Source: Caldifarciminota bacterium (lineage in GTDB: Bacteria > Hydrothermota > Tepidihabitantia > SM23-42 > JAOAFX01). Taken from it: a DNA stretch of 41,768 nucleotides. Position 1 is the first letter of the stretch. Each line of letters begins with the position of its first letter. This document shows positions 1 to 8,292 of this stretch, piece after piece. Location: the NCBI GenBank assembly GCA_026416055.1, contig JAOAFX010000008.1, positions 1 to 41,768 of the forward strand, read 5' to 3'. The notes under the pieces are model-generated. The model ran no database searches and was not told where the DNA came from. It saw nothing but the letters and a program-made list of their open reading frames with translations. A program made the translations under genes and the position numbers.

Positions 1-420
1 TTCTTAACTAAAGACCCTGGTATCTTCTCAGGATTTATGCTGAGCCAATATACCGCTGATATGCTAATCGTTGAACAACGCATCCTTTCTATGCCTGCTT
101 CAATCCAGTCAATTCCAGCTGCTGCGGATCAGGAAGATTTCGTCTCAATGGGGATGAATACAGCATTGAAGAATGAGCAGATTCTTGATAATGCCTATGG
201 GATACTCGGTATTGAGTTTATGGCAGCAGCCCAGGCATTAGATTTTCGCGAATTCAATCCAGGACGGGGTGTGAATGTAGCAAGAAGGGTTATTAGAAAA
301 TATGTTCCTCATCTTGAAGAAGACAGGGAACTCTATCCTGACCACAATAAAATGAAGGAGCTGGTGAAATCATGTGAGATTCTTGAGGAGGTTGAAAAAG
401 AAATTGGCAGTCTGGAATAA
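1..420 (+). CDS. hutH: Histidine ammonia-lyase, C-terminal part (5' end outside window)
   Basis: The reading frame is open from base 1, so the gene starts upstream; about 139 C-terminal residues are present. Histidine ammonia-lyase removes ammonia from L-histidine to give urocanate, the first step of histidine degradation, in the cytoplasm. The recognisable part is the segment reading PASIQSIPAAADQEDFVSMG, the conserved block of the HAL/PAL aromatic amino acid lyase family that follows the MIO-forming core, and then the helical C-terminal region. The MIO triad itself (Ala-Ser-Gly) lies outside the window, so activity cannot be judged. No other hut gene is visible. The stop codon touches the stop codon of the convergent lpxH-like gene with no spacer. 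A related aminomutase is possible, but HutH is the best reading. Confidence 0.9.
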   Translation, partial: FLTKDPGIFSGFMLSQYTADMLIVEQRILSMPASIQSIPAAADQEDFVSMGMNTALKNEQILDNAYGILGIEFMAAAQALDFREFNPGRGVNVARRVIRKYVPHLEEDRELYPDHNKMKELVKSCEILEEVEKEIGSLE

Positions 421-1113
421 CTAACGGTAATAATTTAAAGAAACAATACCATCCTTTAACTTTACATAGGAAAAGTTATCAACCCAGTCTCCGGTATTGA
501 TATAGTACTTACCGTTCTTTAGATTTTTGAAGACAGGAATGTGGGAATGGGCAAGGATAACAATATCAAACTCATTTAATTTTTCAAGGGCAAATCGCTC
601 GAGCATGATGCTCAAATTAAGATTCCTTGGTTGCTGACGGGATAAATGTGCAACTCCCTGTGCCAGGAAAACCCCTATGTCTGGATGGAGCAGGCTGTAT
701 AAAGCATGGTTGATTTTTGAATTCAATAGATTTTCCCAGAACAAAGTCCAGATTCTCCGGTCTATCCGGTTACCATGGGCAAGGTAAATCTTTTTGCCAT
801 CAAGTTCAATTCGGGCATCGTCTGGATATAATACAAACCCGAGGTTTTTCAAAAAATCGCCTATCAATACTTCGTGGTTGCCAAGAATATAATGCAACCC
901 AACTCCACTGAGATGGAGATTGTAAAATGTAGCAAGAATCTTGAAATAATCTTTAGGAATGACGACGTTATATTCAAACCAGAATTCAAACAGGTCACCT
1001 ACAATAAAAAGATTTTTTAATTCACCTTTTATTTCGTTTAAAAATTTCACCAGCAGTTGTGCACGTAAACTATCATCCTTCCTTATATGAGCATCGCTCA
1101 GAAATATGTGCAT
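421..1113 (-). CDS. lpxH: LpxH-like UDP-2,3-diacylglucosamine hydrolase (metallophosphoesterase)
   Basis: A 230-residue calcineurin-like phosphoesterase. The metal-binding motifs appear in order: D7 and H9 (SDAH), D40 in GDLFEFW, N79-H80 in GNHE, H113 in LAHG, and H189/H191 in AHSH. The GDLFEFW block and the C-terminal INTGDWVDNFSYV segment are typical of the LpxH branch, which cleaves UDP-2,3-diacylglucosamine to lipid X plus UMP during lipid A synthesis at the inner membrane face. Length matches the family (about 230-260). Proteobacterial LpxH usually has GNRD where this has GNHE, so a related phosphoesterase cannot be excluded. It stands alone on the minus strand, with a candidate promoter only 5 bases upstream of its ATG and no visible Shine-Dalgarno sequence. 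Confidence 0.75.
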   Translation of the reverse strand: MHIFLSDAHIRKDDSLRAQLLVKFLNEIKGELKNLFIVGDLFEFWFEYNVVIPKDYFKILATFYNLHLSGVGLHYILGNHEVLIGDFLKNLGFVLYPDDARIELDGKKIYLAHGNRIDRRIWTLFWENLLNSKINHALYSLLHPDIGVFLAQGVAHLSRQQPRNLNLSIMLERFALEKLNEFDIVILAHSHIPVFKNLKNGKYYINTGDWVDNFSYVKLKDGIVSLNYYR

Positions 1114-1118
1114 AAAAT

Positions 1119-1146
1119 AATTTAGTCAAAATTTTTCTTAAGTCAA
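1119..1146 (-). promoter_or_regulatory. Candidate sigma-70 promoter of the lpxH-like gene
   Basis: Read on the minus strand, TTGACT (1146-1141) is followed after 16 bases by TAAATT (1124-1119), which matches four of six bases of the -10 consensus. Only 5 bases (1118-1114) separate it from the ATG at 1113, so transcription would start at or next to the start codon. The -35 box is strong and the -10 box is weak. Confidence 0.4.
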
Positions 1147-1344
1147 TAATCAAACAGCGCTTTCTTTCGTCAACAAGACCTTACCCAAAGCAAATTACAT
1201 GATTTATGTGAAAGAAAGTAGTGAGGAATGGATTGATTATTTTAGCAGTTAAGTAATTTTGTAATGTAAAAATCAAAAGTTTTAACCCTTTTTAAAATCT
1301 CATACGCGAAGTTGGTTTTGGGTTCAAATCTCTGCGATTGAGTA

Positions 1345-1372
1345 TTGACTTTTCCTTTTTTTTTGATATAAT
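1345..1372 (+). promoter_or_regulatory. Sigma-70 promoter of the hydrogenase operon, probably leaderless
   Basis: TTGACT (1345-1350), a 16-base mostly T spacer, and a perfect TATAAT (1367-1372). The ATG of the first operon gene is at 1382, nine bases after the -10 box, so the transcript would begin within about three bases of the start codon. There is no Shine-Dalgarno sequence. The remaining upstream spacer (1147-1344) is AT-rich; I see no gene, terminator or clear operator in it. Confidence 0.75.
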
Positions 1373-1381
1373 CTCTGTCTT

Positions 1382-2383
1382 ATGAATTTTTTACTACCCG
1401 CTCATAATCTCGAAAAATGGCTAAAACGACTTGCAGCCTGGGCTAAAATTTTTTATTCTTTCACGGAAAATGGTAAGGCGCATACTATTAGATATAACCC
1501 TGATAATTTTATATCTCCTGATTTTAAAAATATAAGGACAGCAGAAAACATAAAACATTTCTTTTTTCCCAGCCGGGGGGTTGTCGCGCGGTTTCCTACT
1601 GTGCTGGATCTGCGACCAGAACCGATTGTTATCATGGGTGTAAAAAATTGTGATTTAAGGGGTGTTGATGTCTTTGACAGAGTTTTTTTACACTGGCAGC
1701 CAGTGGATGATTTATATAAAATCAGAAGAGAAAATACCATTATCATTTCTTCAGACTGCCCGGAACCTATGGAGACCTGCTTTTGCAATTTTGTTGGCTT
1801 GAAACCATATCCCGAGGGTATTGCTGATTTAAACATCACATTGGTGAAATCCGGGTATTTAATTGAAGTTTTTTCAAAAAGAGGCGAGGATTTAGTCCAC
1901 GCCGACAGTGATTTGTTTGAAGAAGTTAAGGATGGATTTGTTGACGAAAGGGAAGATACAAGAAGGAGGGCCCTTGAAAGGCTTGATGGGATTAATAAAA
2001 ATAGAATTAATGATAAAATTCCAGGACTCGTAGAAAAAGCATCAAAAAATAAAATCAGAGATGCCCGGGATGATTGTGTGGAATGTTTTTCCTGTTTACA
2101 CTGTTGCCCTACCTGCTATTGTTTTTTATTGAGTGATTACAAAAGGGGAGATGATATTGAAAGAATAAGAACCTGGGATGCATGTTACTATGCAGCATAT
2201 GCGAGGGTCGGAGGGGGTGCTAATCCCAGAAGCAGGATTGATGAGAGATTCTGGAACAGGTTCCAGTGCAAGTTCAATTATTTTTATCAATATGAAAGGA
2301 TCTTTGCCTGTTCTGGTTGCGGAAGATGTTTTTCCGGGTGTTCGGCAAAAATAGATATAAGGGAAGTGCTCAGCAAACTATGA
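1382..2383 (+). CDS. HydB/AsrA-like 4Fe-4S dicluster protein (sulfhydrogenase beta-type subunit)
   Basis: A 333-residue soluble iron-sulfur protein. The N-terminal half has the hallmark stretch MGVKNCDLRGVDVFDRVFL of the HydB (sulfhydrogenase beta) / AsrA (anaerobic sulfite reductase A) family. The C-terminal half has two [4Fe-4S] sites: C232-x2-C235-x2-C238 with further cysteines in the following CCPTCYC, and C310-x2-C313-x2-C316-x3-C320. In known complexes this subunit passes electrons between the flavin-containing gamma/B subunit and the catalytic core. The very next gene is that partner, overlapping by four bases (ATGA). The start follows directly from a promoter and has no ribosome site, but the N-terminus fits the family. 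The exact electron partner in this operon is inferred. Confidence 0.85.
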   Translation: MNFLLPAHNLEKWLKRLAAWAKIFYSFTENGKAHTIRYNPDNFISPDFKNIRTAENIKHFFFPSRGVVARFPTVLDLRPEPIVIMGVKNCDLRGVDVFDRVFLHWQPVDDLYKIRRENTIIISSDCPEPMETCFCNFVGLKPYPEGIADLNITLVKSGYLIEVFSKRGEDLVHADSDLFEEVKDGFVDEREDTRRRALERLDGINKNRINDKIPGLVEKASKNKIRDARDDCVECFSCLHCCPTCYCFLLSDYKRGDDIERIRTWDACYYAAYARVGGGANPRSRIDERFWNRFQCKFNYFYQYERIFACSGCGRCFSGCSAKIDIREVLSKL

Positions 2384-3186
2384 ATCCTTATGCACCGAAA
2401 TTAACCAAAATTAAGAAAATCATTGAAGAGACACCAACAATCAGAACTTTTGTTCTGGAAGGGAAACCGATTGAATTTGAAGCGGGTCAATTTGCAGAAC
2501 TTACCGTACCAGGAGTGGGTGAAGCACCATTCACACCTTCATCGTCCCCATACGCTCCTGACCTTGAATTTACCATCATGAAGGTAGGCCGGGTTACCAG
2601 AGCACTCTTTGAATTAAAAGAAGGTGAAATAATCGGAGTACGAGGGCCTTTTGGAAAACCCTATCCGCTCAATGATTTCAAAAAAAAGGATGTTTTTATC
2701 GTTGGAGGTGGAGTGGGTTTTGCACCGCTCCGTTCACTCTTCCTTGCATTGATTGAGAACATAAAGGAGTATAAAAAGATTTATATTCGTTATGGGGCAA
2801 GAACACCAAAAGATATCGTTTATAAATACTTGATCCCCGGATGGCAGAAAATAAAGAATGTTGATATATTACTAACAGTGGATGTAGGCGATGAAGAATG
2901 GAAAGGAAGGGTGGGTGTGGTGACCACCATTCTTGATGAAATACCGGTAGATGTGAAGACAACACCTGCGATTGTCTGTGGACCGCCATTGATGATGAAG
3001 TTTACAACCCAGCGTCTCGTTGAAGCCGGATTTAAGGATTCAAATATTTATCTTTCCATGGAAAAGAATATGTCCTGTGGAATTGGTAAGTGTAATCATT
3101 GTAGGGTGGGTAAATTTTATGTGTGTAAGGATGGGCCGGTGCTGACCTGGAAAGATGTTAAGGATATAGAGGACCCGTTCTTATGA
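2380..3186 (+). CDS. HydG/AsrB-like FAD- and NAD(P)-binding oxidoreductase subunit
   Basis: 268 residues counted from the ATG at 2380, which overlaps the upstream TGA. An earlier in-frame ATG at 2317 lies inside the upstream gene and adds nothing family-like. A ferredoxin-reductase fold is visible: an FAD-domain stretch ending APFTPSSSP, then the nucleotide-binding loop VGGGVGFAPLRS, then CGPPLMMK. At the C-terminus C233-x4-C238-x2-C241-x7-C249 forms the [2Fe-2S] site seen in PyrK, AsrB and sulfhydrogenase gamma. The family moves electrons between NAD(P)H and iron-sulfur partners. Beside the HydB-like gene it makes a pyridine-nucleotide input/output module for the downstream hydrogenase. NADH versus NADPH preference cannot be read from the sequence. 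Confidence 0.87.
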   Translation: MNPYAPKLTKIKKIIEETPTIRTFVLEGKPIEFEAGQFAELTVPGVGEAPFTPSSSPYAPDLEFTIMKVGRVTRALFELKEGEIIGVRGPFGKPYPLNDFKKKDVFIVGGGVGFAPLRSLFLALIENIKEYKKIYIRYGARTPKDIVYKYLIPGWQKIKNVDILLTVDVGDEEWKGRVGVVTTILDEIPVDVKTTPAIVCGPPLMMKFTTQRLVEAGFKDSNIYLSMEKNMSCGIGKCNHCRVGKFYVCKDGPVLTWKDVKDIEDPFL

Positions 3187-4745
3187 ACATTCGAAGCTCC
3201 GCACCCGAGATAAGAAGGGCTTTATGTACTTTCTGTGGATACGGATGCGAATTCGGAATTGTATTTGATGATTTTGGAATAAAGGGTGTAGAATATTTGA
3301 AAGACACACCTAACAATGGTCGACTCTGCCCTCGAGGTAGTGCTTCTATTTTTTATCTAAATCATCCGAAGCGGCTTTATATTCCAGTTGTGAAAGATAA
3401 ATATACGGAATGGGAATTTATTAAAAAAGATTTTTTGAATATTTTAAATGAACCGGATTCGATTGCAGTTACGATTGATAAAAATCTCACAATAGAGGAG
3501 GAACTATCAGTAATCGGTTTTTGTAACAAATACAATATAAAAAATATTGCTTCTGCCTATCTTGAACCTGAGGGAATGATTGGATACCTTAAAGATAGAA
3601 ATTCCCTGGCATCCCCTGATGAGATTGATACCTGCGATTTTATAATCGTGCTCGGCGATGTTTTTAATTTTGCACCGATGATTTCCAGAAATCTGATAAA
3701 CTGGAAACTAAGTGACAGAAAACATCGGCTGGTCGTGATTGATTCAATTCATAACCATACTTCCCATTTTGCCACTGATTTTCTTAAGGTGAAACCTGGA
3801 TCTGAAGGAATTTTCATGTTAAAACTTGCCGGTGAGCCGTTGTCAAAAGTTAATGTGGAAGAAATTTGTGGCATTCCAGTAGCAAAGATTGAAGCCATTG
3901 CTGGGGATTTTAACTCAGCCAGAAATGGACTGTTTATCGTTACCATGGCGTTTGCCCATATAGATGAACCACAATTGGTTTTTGAAGGAATAAGAAAGCT
4001 TAGTGAAGAGACCAAAAAACGAATACTACCGGTATTTGAATTTCTACATCACCACCGATTGAAACCTTTCGCAACAGTTTTGGAATTAATTAGAAATAAT
4101 AAGCTTAAATATTTAATCAATTTCGGGGAGTTATTTCCATTTTATTATCCACAGCTGTTAAGGGAAATTTCCAATTTAAATATCTATTCAACATCAACCA
4201 TTCGTTTTAAAGATTGTGTTCAATTGCCTTTTGCATTGAATATGGAAAAATCGGGTTCGGTGATGACAATGTGGGGTGTGAAAAAATTGTACGGTGAAAT
4301 TCAGCCGCCGAGCGGTGCCAAAACAATCAGCGAAATTTTTAAGATACTCGAAGTTGAAATCGCCGACACCAAAAGCGACGAGTGGAAGTTAAAAATTGAC
4401 TTAAAAGAAGGTATTCAGCGGATTCGGGAAAGAGTTAAAAAAAGAGGTCTGACACTATTCGGAGAAAAGATTTCTTTTTATTACCTTGGATTGCTGGAAA
4501 AACCAGTATTAAAAATGAATCCATTAGATGCCTATGAGATGGGATTAAATGAGAATGGTCTGGCAACGATAGAATCCAGAATGGGTGTGGCGAGGTTACC
4601 GGTAAAAATTACAAATGCAGTGCCACAGGGAGCGATCTTTACTCAGCCTGAAACTCCTGAAGTACGTCGTCTCTTTGAATATGAGATTGTGGATGATTTA
4701 GTTAACTTTATACCGACTGAGGTGAAGGTATGGCAAGAAGAATAA
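3183..4745 (+). CDS. Short formate-dehydrogenase/NuoG-like molybdopterin-family protein without visible active-site Cys/Sec
   Basis: 520 residues; catalytic FdhA/FdhF proteins usually have around 650-800. The N-terminal [4Fe-4S] site is intact: C15-x2-C18-x3-C22-x26-C49, followed by PRG. The C-terminal part (about residues 440-500, MNPLDAYEMGLNENG onward) matches the molydopterin-dinucleotide-binding beta-barrel domain. In between, the position where formate dehydrogenases carry Cys or Sec (after the NNI.. block) reads KNIASAYLEPEG, with no Cys and no in-frame UGA. The glycine-rich NVQGACDMG-type segment is also missing. It overlaps the previous gene by four bases (ATGA) and the next by 16. 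I infer an electron-relay or structural subunit comparable to NuoG, not a working formate dehydrogenase. Cofactor binding is uncertain. Confidence 0.75.
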   Translation: MNIRSSAPEIRRALCTFCGYGCEFGIVFDDFGIKGVEYLKDTPNNGRLCPRGSASIFYLNHPKRLYIPVVKDKYTEWEFIKKDFLNILNEPDSIAVTIDKNLTIEEELSVIGFCNKYNIKNIASAYLEPEGMIGYLKDRNSLASPDEIDTCDFIIVLGDVFNFAPMISRNLINWKLSDRKHRLVVIDSIHNHTSHFATDFLKVKPGSEGIFMLKLAGEPLSKVNVEEICGIPVAKIEAIAGDFNSARNGLFIVTMAFAHIDEPQLVFEGIRKLSEETKKRILPVFEFLHHHRLKPFATVLELIRNNKLKYLINFGELFPFYYPQLLREISNLNIYSTSTIRFKDCVQLPFALNMEKSGSVMTMWGVKKLYGEIQPPSGAKTISEIFKILEVEIADTKSDEWKLKIDLKEGIQRIRERVKKRGLTLFGEKISFYYLGLLEKPVLKMNPLDAYEMGLNENGLATIESRMGVARLPVKITNAVPQGAIFTQPETPEVRRLFEYEIVDDLVNFIPTEVKVWQEE

Positions 4746-5197
4746 TTTTAGACCTTGACCTGTGTTGCGGCTGCAGGTCATGTGAGGCTGCATGTCGTTC
4801 GGCTTTTAAAGGTGAATCGAGAATAAGACACGGTGATATTGAAAATGTGGCATATTTGCCACTTGCGTGTAAACACTGTAAGGAAGCACTCTGCCGTATT
4901 TCCTGCCCGGTGGAGGCAATAAAGCAAGAAGAAAAGACTGGAATTGTTACTCGTTCATCATTCCGCTGTATTGGATGTAAGAGTTGTTCATTTGCGTGTC
5001 CTTTTGGTGTCATTGAGGCACCGCTTGTACGCCACATTTCTCAGAAATGCAATCTCTGTGATGATCGTGAAGAAGGACCACGCTGTGTCTCAGCCTGTTC
5101 ATCGGGTGCACTCCAGTTCCTTGATGATACTGAGATACGTAAACTGGAGATAGGTGTGCGGATGGTATCAAAGGATGCATTTATCAGGAGAAGATAA
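4730..5197 (+). CDS. Four-cluster ferredoxin-like subunit (HycB/HydN type)
   Basis: 155 residues with 17 cysteines arranged as four [4Fe-4S] sites: C13/C15/C18/C22, C47/C50/C55/C59, C80/C83/C86/C90 and C107/C110/C119/C123, with C12 as an extra. The order and spacing match the polyferredoxin subunits of formate hydrogenlyase and formate dehydrogenases (HycB, HydN, FdhB-like). These carry electrons from the molybdopterin subunit to the hydrogenase. Its position directly after the formate-dehydrogenase-like gene and before the membrane arm supports this. The ATG lies 16 bases inside the upstream gene, preceded by a GAGGTGAAGG ribosome site. Confidence 0.88.
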   Translation: MARRIILDLDLCCGCRSCEAACRSAFKGESRIRHGDIENVAYLPLACKHCKEALCRISCPVEAIKQEEKTGIVTRSSFRCIGCKSCSFACPFGVIEAPLVRHISQKCNLCDDREEGPRCVSACSSGALQFLDDTEIRKLEIGVRMVSKDAFIRRR

Positions 5198-6117
5198 TGG
5201 AGATACTGAAGGTCTTATTCAATTATTTTATTTTCCCCGGTTTTCTATTTACTGCAGTGGTTGGAATGTTTTTGACCTGGATTGAACGTAAGGTGTCTGC
5301 AAGAGTCCAAATGCGTGTCGGTCCACCCTGGTATCAATCTTATGCCGATTTTCTGAAATTGTTAATAAAAGAGACAATAATACCTGAAGGGACTTCACGA
5401 TTTCTATTTTACCTTGGACCCCTGCTCGGCTTGATTTCTATGTCAATTCTTGCAGTAATGTTATTCACAATGAATTTTTCACCCCAGACTTCTTTTGCCG
5501 GGGATTTGATTGTGATGGTATATCTACTTGCGCTACCACCGATTGGTGTGATAATCGGCGGTTCAGCATCCAGAAATCCCTTTGCCAGTATCGGGGCCTC
5601 AAGGGAGATGACCCAGTATTTTGCATATGAGTTACCATTTTTGATTGTGATTGCTGGAATAGTTTTAAAATCAGGAGGAACAATAAAATTTGGTGAGATA
5701 ATTGAGCTCCAGAAATCAAATGGACCATTTTTATATTCAATATCAGGAATAATCTTTGGAATGGTGATGTTGCTGGTGATGCAGGCCAAGCTGGGATTCG
5801 TTCCCTTTGATATTCCTGAGGCTGAACAGGAAATCATGGCTGGGCCATACATTGAGTATTCGGGAGTTGCTCTCGGGGTCTATAAAATCTCAAAAGGAAT
5901 GATGCTCTTTCTCTTACCAGTTTTTATAATTTCATTAGTATGGGGCGGTATCACAGACTGGTGGGCAATTTTGAAATTTTTGCTCATCATTGTGTTGATT
6001 ATACTGATTAAAAATACCAATCCCAGGTTGCGGATAGACCAGACATTGAAATTTTTCTGGATATTCTTGGGTATTTTGTCGATAATCGGGTTGGTACTGG
6101 CGGTGAATAGGTTATAA
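5197..6117 (+). CDS. NuoH/MbhM-like membrane anchor subunit of group 4 hydrogenase
   Basis: 306 residues with about eight hydrophobic membrane segments. The conserved cytoplasmic loops of the NuoH/HycD/EchB/MbhM family are present: WIERKVSARVQMRVGPP near residues 25-41 and PFDIPEAEQEIMAGPYIEYSG around residue 205-225. This subunit docks the hydrogenase module onto the membrane arm and forms the start of the ion path. The start codon shares one base with the preceding stop (TAATG) and has an AGGAGA ribosome site. Downstream come the B, C and D homologues in the usual order. Confidence 0.93.
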   Translation: MEILKVLFNYFIFPGFLFTAVVGMFLTWIERKVSARVQMRVGPPWYQSYADFLKLLIKETIIPEGTSRFLFYLGPLLGLISMSILAVMLFTMNFSPQTSFAGDLIVMVYLLALPPIGVIIGGSASRNPFASIGASREMTQYFAYELPFLIVIAGIVLKSGGTIKFGEIIELQKSNGPFLYSISGIIFGMVMLLVMQAKLGFVPFDIPEAEQEIMAGPYIEYSGVALGVYKISKGMMLFLLPVFIISLVWGGITDWWAILKFLLIIVLIILIKNTNPRLRIDQTLKFFWIFLGILSIIGLVLAVNRL

Positions 6118-6175
6118 ATGGATAAAGCAGGTATAATAAAGGTGAAAAATGGAAAAATAAAAAAGGAGGCAGGTG

Positions 6176-6595
6176 ATGGGAAAATTTAAACTCTGGGGAT
6201 TGAAAAAATCGCCATGGGTCTTTCATGTGGCAGCTGCTTCCTGCAATAATTGTGATATTGAGATACTTGATGTTTTGACTCCAAGATGGGATGTGGAGCG
6301 GTTTGGAATTGTTCTGGTTGGCTCACCCAGGCATGCAGATGTCCTGCTTGTAACCGGGGTTTTGAATAGGAAAACTTTGCCCAGGGTTTTGAGGGTTTAC
6401 GAAGAGACACCAAAACCCTGTCTGGTCATCGGCGTGGGAACCTGTACCTGCCACTGCCACATGTTTGAGAAATCTTATAATGTTGTCGGTCCATATGACA
6501 GGCATCTTCCGGTTGATGTATATATTCCTGGTTGTCCGCCTAAACCAGAGGCGATAATAATGGGTGTTGTAAAGGCATTGCAGAGGCTGGGATGA
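6176..6595 (+). CDS. [NiFe] hydrogenase small subunit, group 4 (NuoB/MbhJ-like)
   Basis: 139 residues from the ATG at 6176. A GTG three bases earlier is too close to the GGAGG at 6165-6169. The proximal [4Fe-4S] ligands are visible: C23 and C26 (SCNNCDIE), the cysteine in GVGTC, and the one in IPGCPPKPE. The short single-cluster form is typical of group 4 hydrogenases and NuoB rather than of uptake hydrogenases. It relays electrons between the ferredoxin-type subunits and the NiFe site. The stretch GTCTCHCH carries two extra cysteines of unknown meaning. A 58-base AT-rich spacer separates it from the NuoH-like gene. Confidence 0.93.
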   Translation: MGKFKLWGLKKSPWVFHVAAASCNNCDIEILDVLTPRWDVERFGIVLVGSPRHADVLLVTGVLNRKTLPRVLRVYEETPKPCLVIGVGTCTCHCHMFEKSYNVVGPYDRHLPVDVYIPGCPPKPEAIIMGVVKALQRLG

Positions 6596-6647
6596 AAAAG
6601 AAATATTGGAGACAAAATTTAAAATTAGAGGAAACAGAGTGTTATAG

Positions 6648-7088
6648 ATGAAGAAAGAATATTCCGAAGATATCTTACGCAATATCGAAGATAAATTCCC
6701 GGGTGTGATGATTAAAATTCATTCACCCCGGCGTACCTATATCAAAATAGACCGGGAAAGGGTCTATGAATTTGCAAGGTATTTATATAAAGATTTAGGC
6801 TGTAGATTATCAATAGCCACGGGTATCGATACCCGTGAAGGGATAGAGCTCATCTACCATTTTTCCCATGACCCCTCCGGAACATATTATAATATCAAGA
6901 CCATTGTGCCCAAGGATGATCCAAAGGTAAAGAGTCTTACCGATTTTCTACCTGCGGCAGCTTGGATTGAAAGGGAGATTTACGAATTGCTGGGTGTCGA
7001 TTTTGTTGGACATCCGAATCTAATACCGCTTTTGACACCTGATGACTGGCCAGAAAAGACTTATCCTTTGAGGAGAGATTATGAATGA
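6648..7088 (+). CDS. NuoC/MbhK-like hydrogenase subunit
   Basis: 146 residues. The C-terminal block AAAWIEREIYELLGVDFVGHP followed by LLTPDDWP and YPLRRDYE is the signature of the 30-kDa NuoC/EchD/HycE-N family. The protein has no cofactor motif; in complex I and Mbh it stabilises the small and large subunits. It lies between the B and D homologues as expected, and overlaps the large-subunit gene by eight bases. No good Shine-Dalgarno sequence precedes the ATG (the nearest GAGG is 16 bases upstream), so initiation efficiency is uncertain. Confidence 0.9.
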   Translation: MKKEYSEDILRNIEDKFPGVMIKIHSPRRTYIKIDRERVYEFARYLYKDLGCRLSIATGIDTREGIELIYHFSHDPSGTYYNIKTIVPKDDPKVKSLTDFLPAAAWIEREIYELLGVDFVGHPNLIPLLTPDDWPEKTYPLRRDYE

Positions 7089-8274
7089 GATAAATTCGAA
7101 ATATCGCATTGTTCCAATCGGTCCCTACCATCCCCTCCAGGAAGAGCCAGAGTTTTTTAAGTTGATAGTTGAAGGAGAGAGGGTTATCGATTTAGAAATA
7201 AACCTCGGTTATAACCATCGGGGTCACGAATATCTTGCCCAGACAATGACCTTTGACCAGGTGCCGTTTCTGGTGGAACGAATCTGTGGTATCTGTTCGA
7301 ATTCACATCCTTATGCTTATTGCCTGGCAGTTGAAGATATTTGTGGTATAAAGCCTCCACCGAGGGCACAATATATAAGAACGATTATTGGTGAACTTGA
7401 GAGAATTCATTCTCATTATCTGTGGCTCGGTCTTGCCGGTCATTTCATCGGGTATAATACAGTCTGGATGTGGGTCTGGCGTTATCGTGAACCATTGCTC
7501 GACTTATTCGAACTTATCATGGGTAATCGCAACCATTACGCAATAAATAAAATAGGTGGCGTCCGGAGGGATATTCTGCCAGAAGATTATCCTAAGATTG
7601 AGGAGTATTTAGATTTACTGGAAGAAAAGACGACCATGTTTACAAAGGCGATTCTTGATGATCCTGTCATTCGTGCCCGCCTTGAAGGCGTGGGAATTTT
7701 GAAGAAAGAAGATGCAATTGCTTACGGCGTTTTAGGACCAACAGCCCGGGCTTCAGGTATAGCAATCGATGTGCGTAAAGATGATCCCTATGATGCTTAT
7801 GATAAAGTTGACTGGGATATTATTGTTTTTGAAGAGGGTGATGTCCTGGCAAAGGCAAAGGTTAGACTGTTAGAATGTTTTGAATCTATAAAAATTGTCC
7901 GGCAGTGTCTGAAAAATATGCCTGAAGGACCGATTGAAACAAGGATTGAAGATATACCTGCAGGCGAAGGAATAGGCAGACACGAGGCACCCCGTGGTGA
8001 GGTCTTTCACTATGTTCGTTCTGATGGTTCGAACATGCCGGTACGGCATAAGATACGGGCACCGAGTTACATGAATATCGCATCGAATGTTGCGGCAGTA
8101 AAAGGCTATTCTATCGCGGATGCAGCTTTAATTCTTGCCGCGGTTGACCCGTGTTATTGTTGCACAGAAAGAACGATTGTGTATGAAAATGGTGTGAAGA
8201 AGTACACTGGAAAGGATTTACTCCGGTTATCATGGGAAAAGACAGAAGAGTTAAAAAGAAAATACCGAAGATGA
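7081..8274 (+). CDS. [NiFe] hydrogenase large (catalytic) subunit, group 4
   Basis: 397 residues, NuoD/MbhL-like. Both nickel-binding motifs are complete: RICGICSNSH with C69 and C72, and DPCYCCTER with C358 and C361. NuoD lacks these cysteines, so this is a true hydrogenase. A 36-residue tail follows C361, so maturation by an endopeptidase is possible but cannot be settled here; no hyp or protease gene lies in the window. The enzyme interconverts protons and H2 on the cytoplasmic side of the membrane, fed by the iron-sulfur subunits of this operon. The ATG overlaps nuoC-like by eight bases behind a GAGGAGA ribosome site. Exact subgroup (for example 4d or an Mrp-linked relative) needs a tree. 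Confidence 0.95.
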   Translation: MNEINSKYRIVPIGPYHPLQEEPEFFKLIVEGERVIDLEINLGYNHRGHEYLAQTMTFDQVPFLVERICGICSNSHPYAYCLAVEDICGIKPPPRAQYIRTIIGELERIHSHYLWLGLAGHFIGYNTVWMWVWRYREPLLDLFELIMGNRNHYAINKIGGVRRDILPEDYPKIEEYLDLLEEKTTMFTKAILDDPVIRARLEGVGILKKEDAIAYGVLGPTARASGIAIDVRKDDPYDAYDKVDWDIIVFEEGDVLAKAKVRLLECFESIKIVRQCLKNMPEGPIETRIEDIPAGEGIGRHEAPRGEVFHYVRSDGSNMPVRHKIRAPSYMNIASNVAAVKGYSIADAALILAAVDPCYCCTERTIVYENGVKKYTGKDLLRLSWEKTEELKRKYRR

Positions 8275-8292
8275 AAGAAAAAAGGTGATTTT

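Noticed and set aside
3600-3640. Possible selenocysteine site in the formate-dehydrogenase-like gene
   Set aside because: There is no in-frame UGA in the gene, and no Cys at the expected active-site position.
6118-6189. A 23-codon ORF between the NuoH-like and small-subunit genes
   Set aside because: It overlaps the ribosome site of the next gene, is lysine-rich and low in complexity, and has no ribosome site of its own.
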